From positions 930,001 through 994,000 of the forward strand of contig NZ_CP092106.1 in assembly GCF_029016485.1 (NCBI RefSeq): a stretch of 64,000 nucleotides of DNA. The letters are read 5' to 3'. Positions 8,876-18,206 of this stretch are shown here, in pieces. The notes beneath the pieces are model-generated. The model searched no databases and had not been told where the DNA came from. It saw only the letters and a program-made list of their open reading frames with translations. Source of the DNA: Vibrio sp. JC009. Its GTDB lineage: Bacteria; Pseudomonadota; Gammaproteobacteria; Enterobacterales; Vibrionaceae. A program made the translations under genes and the position numbers. Position 1 is the first letter of the stretch, and every line of letters begins with the position of its first letter.

Positions 8876-9691
8876 TTACAGATCTCTTTGTGGATTGAGT
8901 TTCGGTAAAGGTTCGTAAATAGTATTGGTTATGCTTTCCAGCATCTGATCATAGGTATTAAAAACGATTAAAGAGATATCCGATGAAATGGTATAGAGCT
9001 GTTCATCGGTAAACTTCACTCTGCCGGGGCTGGCAATTCTCCTGAGCTGCTCACATACCTTATTTGTCTCTGTGTTCTCTGTTGCCAAAGGATCAATGAT
9101 TTCCAGTTGATAAACTTTGCGTAAAAGAATGGCTGCGCAACCTTCCAGCCTTGAGCTTCCGACTTCTGTGCCAATATCCTGAATTGCAATTCTGAAACGG
9201 GTGAGAGCTTCAAGCGTATCGATAATCTGCTGCCAGTTGAGGTTGTATTCGTCACTGAGGTCACTTCTGTGCTTCTCTATCAGCCATGTCAGGACTATTT
9301 CATCAATCAGGAAAAGGCAGTGCCTTATGGTCTTTCCGTGTACCATCTGGTTCTGACTGATACTGATATAGCGCCATTCATCCAGCATTTTTTTTATTCT
9401 TGTTTGCAGGATCCGGTAGATGGATTTGTTTTCGTAGCTGGCACTCTCGATTAACTGCTTGCTTATCGTCAGCAGTGACGTTTCTATATGCTCAATTTGC
9501 TGCTCTGATTTTTGGTTAAAAGCGAGTACTTTGTGTGACTCAGCTCTGTGCAGGCGGCAGAAGTCCACAAGATCTCTTAGTTCGGTGATCAGTTCATACT
9601 TACGTCGAAAACCTGACTCATTAACCTGAGAGATATGATACATAAATCCCAGAATTGCGGCAGACAGCAGGATTGCTAAAACAACGAACAT
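8876..9691 (-). CDS. Membrane-anchored protein of unknown function (NIT-like helical domain?)
   Basis: A 271-residue protein with one N-terminal membrane segment (about residues 2-18) and an otherwise helical, soluble and probably periplasmic body. The stretch LVDFCRLHRAESHKVL resembles the start of nitrate/nitrite-sensing (NIT) domains, but no signalling output domain follows, so that resemblance is tentative. It is convergent with fadR and sits downstream of metG, with a separate terminator for metG. I do not recognise a function. Confidence 0.6.
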   Translation of the reverse strand: MFVVLAILLSAAILGFMYHISQVNESGFRRKYELITELRDLVDFCRLHRAESHKVLAFNQKSEQQIEHIETSLLTISKQLIESASYENKSIYRILQTRIKKMLDEWRYISISQNQMVHGKTIRHCLFLIDEIVLTWLIEKHRSDLSDEYNLNWQQIIDTLEALTRFRIAIQDIGTEVGSSRLEGCAAILLRKVYQLEIIDPLATENTETNKVCEQLRRIASPGRVKFTDEQLYTISSDISLIVFNTYDQMLESITNTIYEPLPKLNPQRDL

Positions 9692-9733
9692 AACGATAAC
9701 GGTCTCCTTTCCATCTTTTTTAAATACCTGGTT

Positions 9734-9782
9734 TATACCAACCCTAGCAATCGCTGAACCGCTAATTACTGGTATTGGTATT
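9734..9782. repeat. TACCAAT-type palindromic repeat, copy 1
   Basis: TATACCAA (9734-9741) and ATTGGTATT (9774-9782) are inverted ends around AGCAATCGCTGAACCGCT. The inner part and ends match the copy at 29041-29100. It sits in the intergenic space upstream of the 8876-9691 gene. Confidence 0.55.
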
Positions 9783-9898
9783 ACTGAGCATAAATAGTGC
9801 CAGTGTTTTTTTTATAATAATTACAGATAGATAGGTTTTTGTGTGGATTAAAAAGAGGCGATTGGCGGGCAGTATGCACCAATATGGTGAGTACAAAT

Positions 9899-9926
9899 AA
9901 AAACGGCGACCCAAAAGGCCGCCGCT
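9899..9926 (-). terminator. Terminator after metG
   Basis: On the minus strand GGCGGCC, a TTTTG loop and GGTCGCC are followed by GTTTTTATTTG. It lies directly after the metG stop at 9953. Confidence 0.75.
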
Positions 9927-9952
9927 TAATCAGATTCGTATAGTTAGCCGTC

Positions 9953-12007
9953 TTACATAATACGCATGCCAGGCTGAGCACCTTCGTGTGGCTCAAGAAT
10001 CCAGAGGTCTTTACCACCAGGGCCAGCAGCCAGAACCATGCCTTCAGACATGCCGAACTTCATCTTACGAGGCTTAAGGTTTGCTACCATAACCGTGTGC
10101 TTACCGATAAGATCTTCCGGCTTGTAAGCCGACTTGATTCCGGCAAATACCTGGCGTGTTTCGCCGCCGATATCCAACTGAAGTTTCAGAAGCTTGTTCG
10201 CCTTTGGTACTTCTTCACAGGAAACGATCTTAGCTACGCGAAGGTCTACTTTTGCAAAGTCGTCAAATTCGATTTCGTCTGCAACCGGGTCCTTAGAAAG
10301 CTCAGTTTCAGCCGCTTTCTCAACCGCTGCTTTTTCTGCTGCTGCATCTTCTTTTGATGCTTCAACCATAGCTTCAACCTTCTTAGGATCAATACGGTTA
10401 AACAGAGCCTTGAACTTAGTGATTTCATGGTCTGTCAGCGGTGAAGCGATACCTTCCCAGCTCAGCTCCTGGTTCAGGAATGCTTCAGTGCGTGTTGCAA
10501 GCTCAGGCATTACAGGCTTCAGGTAAGTCATCAGAACGCGGAACAGGTTGATACCCACAGAGCAGATATCCTGAAGTTCTTTGTCTTTACCTTCTTCTTT
10601 CGCCACAACCCAGGGTGCTTTTTCATCCACGTACTGGTTTGCTTTGTCAGCCAGAGCGGTGATTTCGCGGATAGCACGGCTGAATTCGCGGGTTTCGTAA
10701 AGCTCTGCAATACGGTCTGCCGCTTGTGCAAACTCTTTGTAAAGCTCAGGCTCTGCGAAGTCAGCAGAAAGCTTGCCTTCAAAGCGTTTGGTGATAAAGC
10801 CGGCATTACGTGAAGCCAGGTTAACAATCTTGTTGACCACATCAGAGTTTACACGCTGAGTGAAGTCTTCAAGGTTCAGGTCAAGGTCATCGATCTTGCT
10901 GTTCAGCTTAGCGGCGTAGTAGTAACGCAGACACTCAGGATCTAAGTGATCAAGGTAAGTTGCCGCTTTGATGAAGGTGCCCTTAGACTTGGACATCTTA
11001 GCGCCGTTTACGGTTACATAGCCGTGAACAAGAACGTTAGTTGGTTTACGGAAACCAGAGCCATCCAGCATTGCAGGCCAGAACAAGCTGTGGAAGTAAA
11101 CAATGTCTTTGCCGATAAAGTGGTAAAGCTCTGCATCGCTGTCTTTGCCCCAGTATTCGTCAAAGTTCAGGTCATCACGCTTGTCACACAGGTTCTTGAA
11201 TGAAGCCATGTAGCCCACAGGCGCATCCAGCCAAACGTAGAAGAATTTGTCTTTTTCACCCGGGATTTCAAAACCGAAGTAAGGTGCATCACGTGAGATA
11301 TCCCACTGCTGAAGACCTGACTCAAACCATTCCTGCATCTTGTTTGCGGTTTCTGTCTGAAGTGAGCCTGAGCGTGTCCACTCTTTCAGCATGCTTTCAA
11401 GCTGCGGAAGGTCAAAGAAGAAGTGCTCAGAATCTTTCATTACCGGTGTCGCACCAGATACTGCAGATCTTGGGTTGATAAGTTCTGTCGGGCTGTAAGT
11501 TTCGCCACAGTTGTCACAGTTGTCGCCGTACTGATCTTCAGACTTACACTTAGGGCAGGTGCCTTTTACAAAACGGTCCGGCAGGAACATCTCTTTTTCA
11601 GGGTCATACAACTGAGAAATGGTGCGGCTGGTGATAAAGCCGTTTTCTTTCAGGCGAGTGTAGATAAGAGAAGCCAGTTCACGGTTCTCTTCACTGTGAG
11701 TGCTGTGATAGTTATCAAAGCTGATATCAAATCCGGCAAAATCCTTCTGATGCTCTTCGCTTACTGCTTCGATCATCTCTTCCGGAGTAATACCCATTTG
11801 CTGCGCTTTAAGCATGATTGGCGTGCCGTGAGCGTCGTCTGCACAGATGAAGTTTACAGTGTTGCCGCGAAGGCGCTGATAACGAACCCAAATATCTGCC
11901 TGGATATGCTCAAGCATATGACCAAGGTGGATAGAACCGTTAGCGTACGGAAGGGCACAAGTTACCAGTAGTTTCCTTGGAGAAAGGTTTCTTGGATCAG
12001 TTGCCAT
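9953..12007 (-). CDS. metG: Methionyl-tRNA synthetase
   Basis: A 684-residue class I aminoacyl-tRNA synthetase that charges tRNA-Met. The order is the Rossmann fold with a HIGH-type motif (HLGH), a zinc knuckle with paired cysteines ([18 protein letters not shown]), the KMSKS loop, the anticodon-binding domain, an Ala/Lys/Glu-rich linker and a C-terminal EMAP/tRNA-binding dimerisation domain ([14 protein letters not shown]). Length is close to the E. coli enzyme (677). It diverges from mrp, as in many gammaproteobacteria. Confidence 0.97.
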   Translation of the reverse strand: MATDPRNLSPRKLLVTCALPYANGSIHLGHMLEHIQADIWVRYQRLRGNTVNFICADDAHGTPIMLKAQQMGITPEEMIEAVSEEHQKDFAGFDISFDNYHSTHSEENRELASLIYTRLKENGFITSRTISQLYDPEKEMFLPDRFVKGTCPKCKSEDQYGDNCDNCGETYSPTELINPRSAVSGATPVMKDSEHFFFDLPQLESMLKEWTRSGSLQTETANKMQEWFESGLQQWDISRDAPYFGFEIPGEKDKFFYVWLDAPVGYMASFKNLCDKRDDLNFDEYWGKDSDAELYHFIGKDIVYFHSLFWPAMLDGSGFRKPTNVLVHGYVTVNGAKMSKSKGTFIKAATYLDHLDPECLRYYYAAKLNSKIDDLDLNLEDFTQRVNSDVVNKIVNLASRNAGFITKRFEGKLSADFAEPELYKEFAQAADRIAELYETREFSRAIREITALADKANQYVDEKAPWVVAKEEGKDKELQDICSVGINLFRVLMTYLKPVMPELATRTEAFLNQELSWEGIASPLTDHEITKFKALFNRIDPKKVEAMVEASKEDAAAEKAAVEKAAETELSKDPVADEIEFDDFAKVDLRVAKIVSCEEVPKANKLLKLQLDIGGETRQVFAGIKSAYKPEDLIGKHTVMVANLKPRKMKFGMSEGMVLAAGPGGKDLWILEPHEGAQPGMRIM

Positions 12008-12203
12008 ACTTATTTATTCGCTTTTTGATAGGTATTAAAAATTAAGGCGATAATACTACCTTAATCGCACTCTTACTCCAAGATTGTAATCAATGATTCA
12101 CCGATAAATATCAGGCCGTTTGTTGATTATTCCTCAATATTTATGGGGTTTAGTTGCAGTCCGGCTGGTGGTAGCATGATCTCAACCCTGCACCTGGACG
12201 GGG

Positions 12204-12316
12204 GAATGGTAACGAACAGGTATCGAACACAAACACGCATGAACCCATCCATGGGGCTCCGCCTTGCCTTCCCTGGCAAGGAGGGTTTGCTTATCGATAC
12301 CTGCCCGTTACCATTC
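12204..12316. repeat. Long palindromic intergenic repeat (about 113 bp), copy 1
   Basis: The ends are 23-bp inverted arms (12204-12226 and 12294-12316) with two mismatches, containing GGTAAC and CAGGTATCGA. The centre has CTTGCC/GGCAAG and CCAT/ATGG sub-hairpins. A second copy is at 62586-62692. It lies between the divergent metG and mrp genes, and the short reading frames across it are artefacts of the palindrome. No transposase or target duplication is evident. Confidence 0.8.
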
Positions 12317-12364
12317 TTCAAATGACCGGGATTGAGTAAGGGGAATTATAATAAGGAGCAATAT

Positions 12365-13429
12365 ATGTCATTATTTGACTCTAAGCAGTCAGTGTGTGAT
12401 TGGTTAAACAAATTTACTCACCCTTTGCTTGTGGAAAACTGGAGCGAGCAGACGGGGATTGTAAAGCTGCTTGCTGATAAAACCGTGCGTGTAGAATTTC
12501 CGTTTTGTTCATCGACTCTATTTGAGTCGTTTGCCAATTGGCTGGATGAGCAGGATGTTGAATCCGATAAAGTGAATGTTTCTCTGAATGTCCGTGCTAT
12601 GGAAACGCCGGTGCAGTCTCAGTTAAGCAAAGTGAAAAATGTTATCGCTGTTACCTCAGGTAAAGGCGGGGTGGGCAAGTCCACAACTGCTGTAAATCTG
12701 GCTCTGGCGCTTAAGGCCAACGGTGCAGAGGTAGGTCTGCTGGACGCTGATATTTACGGCCCTTCAGTACCTATTATGCTGGGTAAAGAAGACGATACTC
12801 CAGCCGTTCGCGACGGTCAGTTTATGGTGCCAATTGAATCTTTCGGTATTCATACCAACTCTATCGGTTATCTGGTGGATAAATCTGAAGCCGCTATCTG
12901 GCGTGGCCCAATGGCGTCAAAGGCTCTGGGACAGCTGCTTGAAGAAACTGACTGGCCTGAGCTGGATTATCTGGTGATTGATATGCCACCGGGTACAGGT
13001 GATGTGCAACTGACCCTGTCTCAGCAGATCCCGGTAACTGGCGCTGTTATTGTGACCACACCACAGGATCTGGCACTGGCTGATGTCCGCAAAGGTCTGG
13101 CTATGTTCGAGCGCGTGAATGTGCCTGTTCTGGGCATTGTTGAAAATATGAGTTATCACATCTGCAGCCATTGTGGCGAGAAAGAGCATATCTTCGGCAC
13201 CAATGGCGCAGAAAAAATGGCTCAGGAGTTTGGTGCATCCATCCTTGCTCAGGTGCCGCTGCATATCACCATGCGTGAAGATATCGATTCAGGAAAACCA
13301 ACCGTAGTTTCCCGCCCTGACAGTGAGCATACCGCGATTTATCTGTCTCTGGCAGAAACCGTCGCCAGTAAGATTTACTGGGAAGGGAAGGTAAAGCCTG
13401 AGATGATTTCTTTTACTGAAGTGAAGTAG
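12365..13429 (+). CDS. apbC: Iron-sulfur cluster carrier, Mrp/ApbC family
   Basis: A 354-residue cytosolic P-loop NTPase that carries Fe-S clusters to apo-proteins. It has a short N-terminal domain, a deviant Walker A SGKGGVGKST at about residues 97-106, the DADIYGPSVPIMLG switch region, the DMPPGTGDVQLT Walker B region, and a CxxC (ICSHCG, about 265) that holds the bridging cluster. I start at the ATG at 12365 because AAGGAG lies 6 bp before it; an in-frame TTG upstream has no ribosome site. It diverges from metG with a long palindromic repeat between them. Confidence 0.95.
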   Translation: MSLFDSKQSVCDWLNKFTHPLLVENWSEQTGIVKLLADKTVRVEFPFCSSTLFESFANWLDEQDVESDKVNVSLNVRAMETPVQSQLSKVKNVIAVTSGKGGVGKSTTAVNLALALKANGAEVGLLDADIYGPSVPIMLGKEDDTPAVRDGQFMVPIESFGIHTNSIGYLVDKSEAAIWRGPMASKALGQLLEETDWPELDYLVIDMPPGTGDVQLTLSQQIPVTGAVIVTTPQDLALADVRKGLAMFERVNVPVLGIVENMSYHICSHCGEKEHIFGTNGAEKMAQEFGASILAQVPLHITMREDIDSGKPTVVSRPDSEHTAIYLSLAETVASKIYWEGKVKPEMISFTEVK

Positions 13430-13447
13430 TTTTTTCACCGTCAGCTA

Positions 13448-13480
13448 TCAGAGCGGAGGTTGTAACAGCTTCCGCTCTGA
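13448..13480 (+). terminator. Hairpin after apbC
   Basis: TCAGAGCGGA (13448-13457) pairs perfectly with TCCGCTCTGA (13471-13480). The stem is strong but the T tract is missing, so it may be a 3' stabiliser or separate the convergent higA transcript. Confidence 0.5.
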
Positions 13481-13491
13481 AAAGTAGGGGG

Positions 13492-13788
13492 CTAGTGAGC
13501 CGCAAATTTTTTGTATATTGAAGGGTCTTGGCTAATAAGAGTGAGGACTTTACAGGCTAAACCTGTTGGGTTTCTTCTCCCTTGCTCCCAGCTTTTTACT
13601 GTTTCAACACTTACTTCCATAGCAGAAGCTAACTCTTTTTGTGTGACGTTTAGTTGTGCCCGGATTGCTTTAACATCCGCTACTTCATAGCGTGTTACGC
13701 CTGCTGGTTTTAATTCGCCTTTGGCTATTGATTCAGCCTGCTTCATTGATGCATACAGATCATCGAAAATACTATCACCCATTAGCAT
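13492..13788 (-). CDS. higA: HigA-type antitoxin (XRE HTH)
   Basis: A 98-residue antitoxin. The C-terminal half is an XRE helix-turn-helix (LNVTQKELASAMEVSVETVKSWEQGRRNPTG), typical of HigA/NadS antitoxins that follow their toxin gene. The N-terminal half should wrap the toxin. Its start lies inside the end of the toxin gene (14-bp overlap), giving translational coupling. It would neutralise HigB and repress the operon. Confidence 0.85.
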   Translation of the reverse strand: MLMGDSIFDDLYASMKQAESIAKGELKPAGVTRYEVADVKAIRAQLNVTQKELASAMEVSVETVKSWEQGRRNPTGLACKVLTLISQDPSIYKKFAAH

Positions 13789-14176
13789 GCCTCCTCTTAA
13801 TAGATTGCGAAACTTCTTTAAGCAAGTTCTTGTCTTGGTTTGTTAGACTGTCTTTTCGCCCTTTTTTATAGATCATCATCAGATAAACGGTATCAGGTAA
13901 AACTAAAAGATATAAAACTCTATACCCTCCACTTTTACCAGTGTTAGAGCTGGCGAGTCTTATTTTTCTAAGTCCCCCTGTTCCGATTACCAGTTTCCCG
14001 AACTTTGGATTTTTTATGATGTCCGATTGTAGCTCTCTAAACTCATCATCATTTATCAGCTCTTTGCGCTGAGATTCAAATATAGGTGTTTCTATAAATT
14101 CAATTGCGTGGCTAATTGGCTTATCCTCAATATAACCAGCGGGTACATTGTACTCCCATGAGGGGTTTCTATGCAA
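13775..14176 (-). CDS. higB: HigB-2-type mRNA interferase toxin
   Basis: A RelE-superfamily RNase expected to cut mRNA on the ribosome. The segment IGTGGLRKIRLAS...GKSGGYRVLYL...YLMMIYKKGRKDSLT matches V. cholerae HigB-2 in order and spacing. The frame opens with TTG at 14176, and there is no in-frame ATG before the conserved IEFIETPIFE, so the true start is unclear: TTG, or a rarer codon closer to the domain. HigB-2 in V. cholerae is about 110 residues, so a shorter product is possible. The toxin-first order is usual for higBA. Confidence 0.8.
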   Translation of the reverse strand: MHRNPSWEYNVPAGYIEDKPISHAIEFIETPIFESQRKELINDDEFRELQSDIIKNPKFGKLVIGTGGLRKIRLASSNTGKSGGYRVLYLLVLPDTVYLMMIYKKGRKDSLTNQDKNLLKEVSQSIKRRHANG

Positions 14177-14404
14177 CCACTGATATCAGCACCCTAGGTA
14201 TGTAAAGCTGAGGGGATATATAAGTTTCAACGGATTACCTTACAACAAAATAGAGCAGGCTTTGCGAGTGAATACTCAATTAACGCATAGTGGACATTTA
14301 TTGATGGGAACAAAAATATACTAAGTTAACCATCAGCCACTAGCAACTCCCCCTCGAACCACATATAATCATGCGGTTTATTCAATTATCACCAAGTGCG
14401 AATC

Positions 14405-15046
14405 ATGTCTGAAAATAATCAATGCGTCATCGTAGGAATTGCTGGCGCTTCTGCTTCGGGAAAGAGCTTAATAGCAAGAACGATTTATAACGAGTTGCTG
14501 GAAAAAGTAGGCGATCATGAAATCGGAGTAATAACAGAAGACTGTTACTATGCTGATCAAAGCCACCTGAGCATGGAAGAGCGGGTTAAAACTAACTACG
14601 ACCACCCAAATGCTCTTGATCACGATCTGCTTTGTGAGCATCTTGAGGCTCTGCTTAAAGGCGAAGCGGTTGAGATCCCTGAGTACAGCTACACAGAGCA
14701 CACACGTACAGAAGATACCACAACTTTTACGCCTAAAAAGGTGATCATTTTAGAAGGTATTTTGCTGCTGACTGACCCAAGACTGCGTGACCTGATGCAT
14801 GCTTCTATTTTTATGGATACGCCGCTTGATATCTGTCTTCTTCGCCGTGTGAAGCGTGACGTGGAAGAGCGTGGCAGAACCATGGAATCTGTACTTAAGC
14901 AGTACCAGAAGACGGTTCGTCCAATGTTTATGCAGTTTATCGAACCTTCAAAGCAGTACGCAGACATTATCGTTCCGCGTGGTGGTAAAAACCGGATTGC
15001 GATTGACGTATTGAAAGCACATATTGCCAAGCTTTTGAAATCTTAA
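14405..15046 (+). CDS. udk: Uridine kinase
   Basis: A 213-residue cytosolic kinase that phosphorylates uridine and cytidine in pyrimidine salvage. [18 protein letters not shown] holds the P-loop, and the [15 protein letters not shown] segment is the nucleoside-binding stretch. The ATG at 14405 matches the N-terminus of E. coli Udk (short leader then NQCVIVGI); the GTG nine bases upstream is less likely. A strong terminator follows at 15081. Confidence 0.96.
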   Translation: MSENNQCVIVGIAGASASGKSLIARTIYNELLEKVGDHEIGVITEDCYYADQSHLSMEERVKTNYDHPNALDHDLLCEHLEALLKGEAVEIPEYSYTEHTRTEDTTTFTPKKVIILEGILLLTDPRLRDLMHASIFMDTPLDICLLRRVKRDVEERGRTMESVLKQYQKTVRPMFMQFIEPSKQYADIIVPRGGKNRIAIDVLKAHIAKLLKS

Positions 15047-15080
15047 TAAATAGTTGGCTATAAAGCTTATTATCCAATTG

Positions 15081-15115
15081 AAAAGATGGCACTATATGTG
15101 CCATCTTTTGTTTTT
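15081..15115 (+). terminator. Rho-independent terminator of udk
   Basis: AAAAGATGGCAC (15081-15092), loop TATAT, GTGCCATCTTTT (15098-15109), then GTTTTT. Perfect 12-bp stem. Confidence 0.92.
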
Positions 15116-15166
15116 GTTATCTATTATTTTTAGTGTCTAGGTTTCTATTTCTCAGGGACGAAAAAA

Positions 15167-17347
15167 ATGAAAAAACTGCTTCTTATCCTAGGGATCCCGG
15201 TTGCGCTTGTGGTTATCGCCATTGCAGCCCTGGTTCTGTTTGTTAATCCTAATCAGTTTAAGCCAATTATTGTTGAACAGACCAAAGCGCAGACCGGTCT
15301 GGATCTGGCTATTGAAGGCGATATTAACTGGAGTTTCTTCCCAAGCCTTGGTTTGTCCATGGGCAAAACTGAGTTGAAAAATCCGCAGGGCTTTAAAAAT
15401 GAAAACCTGCTGAAAATCGATGCGATCAATGTTGATGTTTCAGTGATGCCACTGCTGGATAGTGAATTGTACGTTGGTAGCGTCACTTTAGATGGTGCAG
15501 AGATTTATCTGGAAACTCTGAAAAATGGTAAGAGTAACCTGGATTCACTGACATCTGCTCCGGTGCAGGGTGATCCGGTAACATCTCCTGCTGTTAATGA
15601 AGGTACAAAGTCTGAGTCCGTACCGGTAGCAACCCGTGGTGGCGAGGCGCAATCATGGAAAATTAATCTTGCAGGTATTTCCATTACCAATGCGCTGATG
15701 GAAATCCGTGACGATAAAGCGGGCAGTTACACCAAGCTGTATGATGTGGGTCTGGCTGTGTCTGAGTTTGCGTTTGATCAGTGGACAACTGCGACATTTG
15801 AAGCCAAAGGCCAGAATAATGCGCAGAAGTTTGCGGCTAAAGGTCAGGCAGAACTTAAGCTGGCAGAAGATCTGGTTAGCTATCAGCTGCGTAATATTGA
15901 ACTGGACTCCAGCTTTAGCGACCCGGCAACCAATATTTCCAGCGCAAAAGTGACACTGGAAAGCTTTGCTTTTGATGACTTAAGCCCGCTAACGGTGGCA
16001 GTAAAAGGTAATGCGGCGGATATGGTGCTTGATGTAAATCTGGCTGCAACCTTGCTGGTGGATAAAGCCATCAGCGTGGTGAAGCTGGACAATATTGAGC
16101 TGAAATCTGTATTTGAAGGAGAAGCACTTCCTCAATCACCAATGAATATCAATGGTAAATTCGGTTTTGATTTCCAGATGGAAAAACAGAAGCTGAATCT
16201 GGCCATTGAAAAGCTGGCACTCAATGATATTGAGCTTGATGGTAATGCAAACGTTGCTCTGGCAGATATCCCGGCAATTCGTTTTGATATTCACAGCCCG
16301 GACATCGATCTGGATGAGTTTCTGGGCCTGAATAAGACTCCAGATACCACTTCTTCAGAAACAGCGAAATCGGGTGAAACGCAGCCAGCTAAGCAAGAGC
16401 CGACTAAAGCGTCTGCTCCGGCTCCAGAAGCCGAACCCGATCTTTCTGCGCTGAAAACGCTGGATATTGCGGGCAGTATTGCCATCGATAAGTTTAAGGC
16501 AAGCAACGCTCACATGCAGAATGTGAATGCTAAGTTTAGTGTTAACCGAGGCGTAGTCACTCTGTCTTCTTTCAGCTCAAACCTTTATGAAGGTGCTATC
16601 AAAGCCAGTGCTAAGCTTGATGGCAGAAAAACGCCTGCCACTTATTCGGTGAATAACCAGATCACCGGAGTTAAGGTGCTGCCTTTACTAAAAGATGTAG
16701 CTGAAAATGAAATGCTGGAAGGTACGGGGAATATTGATGTTGCCGTTAAGGGTAAAAGCCTGACACCGACAGGCATAAAACAAAACCTTGCCGGTACGGT
16801 TAAGATTAACTTTGCTGATGGTGCCGTGAACGGAATCAATATTGCGCAGATTGTACGCGAAAGTAAGGCCAAGCTGAAAGGTGAAGACATTTCAAGCGCA
16901 GATGCTGAACAGAAGAAAACGGACTTCTCAGCTCTTACATCGACTATCACTTTGTCTAAAGGGGTTGCGAAGACAGATGATCTTGCCATGGCTTCTCCTT
17001 TCCTGAGAATTAAAGGTAAAGGTGAAACCAATTATCTGAAAGAGACCATGGATTTTCTGTTCGATACATCAATCGTAGGTACTTCCAAAGGACAGGGCGG
17101 TAAAGATATCGATGAGCTGAGAGATGTGACTATTCCTGTTCGCGTTTATAACAAGTGGACTGATCCTAAGTATAAGGTCGAGCTAGGCCAGTTACTGAAG
17201 GCTCTGGAAGATGAGAAGAAAAAAGAGCTGGAAGAGAAGGCTAAAAAGGAAGCTCAGCGCGGTCTTAAGAAGCTTCTGGGTGATAAAGCCGGAGATGAAG
17301 AGACTAAGAATCTGGCGGACCAGTTGTTGAAAGGGTTGTTTAACTAG
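15167..17347 (+). CDS. asmA: AsmA family protein
   Basis: A 726-residue protein anchored by an N-terminal membrane segment (about residues 3-25) with the rest in the periplasm. The start MKKLLLILGIPVALVVIAI followed by NPNQFKPIIVEQTKAQTGLDLAIEGDINWSFFPSLGLSMG is the AsmA signature. The C-terminal VNGINIAQIVRESKAKL region is also conserved. AsmA-like proteins form long grooves implicated in phospholipid transport to the outer membrane. It is about 110 residues longer than E. coli AsmA, mainly through an internal low-complexity Pro/Ala/Glu linker (about 390-425). Confidence 0.9.
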   Translation: MKKLLLILGIPVALVVIAIAALVLFVNPNQFKPIIVEQTKAQTGLDLAIEGDINWSFFPSLGLSMGKTELKNPQGFKNENLLKIDAINVDVSVMPLLDSELYVGSVTLDGAEIYLETLKNGKSNLDSLTSAPVQGDPVTSPAVNEGTKSESVPVATRGGEAQSWKINLAGISITNALMEIRDDKAGSYTKLYDVGLAVSEFAFDQWTTATFEAKGQNNAQKFAAKGQAELKLAEDLVSYQLRNIELDSSFSDPATNISSAKVTLESFAFDDLSPLTVAVKGNAADMVLDVNLAATLLVDKAISVVKLDNIELKSVFEGEALPQSPMNINGKFGFDFQMEKQKLNLAIEKLALNDIELDGNANVALADIPAIRFDIHSPDIDLDEFLGLNKTPDTTSSETAKSGETQPAKQEPTKASAPAPEAEPDLSALKTLDIAGSIAIDKFKASNAHMQNVNAKFSVNRGVVTLSSFSSNLYEGAIKASAKLDGRKTPATYSVNNQITGVKVLPLLKDVAENEMLEGTGNIDVAVKGKSLTPTGIKQNLAGTVKINFADGAVNGINIAQIVRESKAKLKGEDISSADAEQKKTDFSALTSTITLSKGVAKTDDLAMASPFLRIKGKGETNYLKETMDFLFDTSIVGTSKGQGGKDIDELRDVTIPVRVYNKWTDPKYKVELGQLLKALEDEKKKELEEKAKKEAQRGLKKLLGDKAGDEETKNLADQLLKGLFN

Positions 17348-17369
17348 CTGTTAGCTATCAGCTAACAGC
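17347..17369 (+). terminator. Perfect 10-bp hairpin at the asmA stop
   Basis: GCTGTTAGCT (17347-17356), loop ATC, AGCTAACAGC (17360-17369). It begins at the last base of the asmA stop codon and abuts the MITE. There is no T tract. Confidence 0.5.
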
Positions 17370-17502
17370 CTGGCTCTTATACACAAATATTAAAGTGACC
17401 AGAGAACGGTTCTCCCCCTTGAGTGAGAAAGCCTAACTGGTTGATAAAGCTAATAGAAGGGGGAGCATTCTTTGGCTCCTCAAACTTGTGTATAAGAGTC
17501 AG
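17370..17502. mobile_element. 133-bp MITE with Tn5/IS50-type ends
   Basis: The left end CTGGCTCTTATACACAAAT (17370-17388) and the right end ACTTGTGTATAAGAGTCAG (17484-17502) are inverted. The right end is identical to the 19-bp outside end of IS50/Tn5; the left differs at 2 positions. The interior has a second inverted pair (CTCCCCCTT / AAGGGGGAG) and no coding capacity. The flanking 9-mers do not form an obvious target duplication. It would be mobilised in trans by an IS4-family (IS50-like) transposase not present in the window. Confidence 0.85.
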
Positions 17503-17516
17503 GCGGAGGCGGGGAT

Positions 17517-18122
17517 CTACCAGTCAACACCTTTCCGTGCTTTCAGTCCGGATTTAAAGCCGTGTTTGATATTTTTTACTTCAGATACGGTGTCAGCAAG
17601 CTCAACCAGAGAGCGATGTGCCGCACGTCCTGTGATGATGACAGACTGCTCTCGTGGTCGGTTCTCAAGCGCATCCAGAACCTCATCCAGTTCAATGTAA
17701 TCGTAATTGACCATATAAGTCAGCTCATCAAACAACACCACATCGATAGACTCATCCTGCAGCATTCTTTTGCATTCGCTCCAGACAAGCTGCGCAGCGG
17801 CGGTATCGGCTTCTCTATCCTGGGTTTCCCAGGTAAAGCCTGTTGCCATTACCTGAAATTCGACGCCAAGCTTTTCCAGCAGGTTTTTTTCACCGTTATC
17901 CCAGGTGCCCTTGATAAACTGAGCCACAGCACATTTCTGACCATGACCGACAGCGCGGGCAATGGTACCGAAACCAGATGTGGATTTTCCTTTACCATTG
18001 CCGGTAATGATCAGAAGAAGTCCACGCTCCTCCTGAGCCTTTTCAACCTTCTGATCGACCTTATCTTTTACTTTCTGCTGGCGGGCTTTGTGTCTTGAAT
18101 CTTTCTGTTCCTGCGAAACCAT
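17517..18122 (-). CDS. cobO: Cob(I)alamin adenosyltransferase
   Basis: A 201-residue cytosolic enzyme (CobO/BtuR/CobA class) that adenosylates corrinoids using ATP. The P-loop is GNGKGKSTSGFG, followed by AVAQFIKGTWDNGEKNLLE and LFDELTYMVNYDYIELDEVLDAL, all characteristic. The positively charged N-terminus (QEKDSRHKARQQKVKDKVDQKVEKAQEERG) is the usual cap. AAGGAG precedes the ATG. No cob operon is adjacent, so a salvage role is likely. Confidence 0.94.
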   Translation of the reverse strand: MVSQEQKDSRHKARQQKVKDKVDQKVEKAQEERGLLLIITGNGKGKSTSGFGTIARAVGHGQKCAVAQFIKGTWDNGEKNLLEKLGVEFQVMATGFTWETQDREADTAAAQLVWSECKRMLQDESIDVVLFDELTYMVNYDYIELDEVLDALENRPREQSVIITGRAAHRSLVELADTVSEVKNIKHGFKSGLKARKGVDW

Positions 18123-18177
18123 TTGCTTTACTCCTTTAAACCTTCACCGCTAATAATAGAAGAAGGCGGAGAAAGTA

Positions 18178-18202
18178 AAAACCATGATTTATAAATGGTT
18201 TT
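18178..18202 (-). terminator. Terminator after dbpA
   Basis: On the minus strand AAAACCAT, a 9-nt loop, ATGGTTTT, then TACTTTC. It lies immediately past the dbpA stop at 18207. Confidence 0.65.
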
Positions 18203-18206
18203 CTGG

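Noticed and set aside
12127..12325. Short reading frames on both strands in the metG-apbC spacer
   Set aside because: They run through the long palindromic repeat and mirror each other; no ribosome site and no recognisable protein.
17347..17516. Target-site duplication flanking the Tn5-like MITE
   Set aside because: The 9-mers beside the two ends (GCTAACAGC and GCGGAGGCG) do not match; either decayed or part of the older asmA hairpin.
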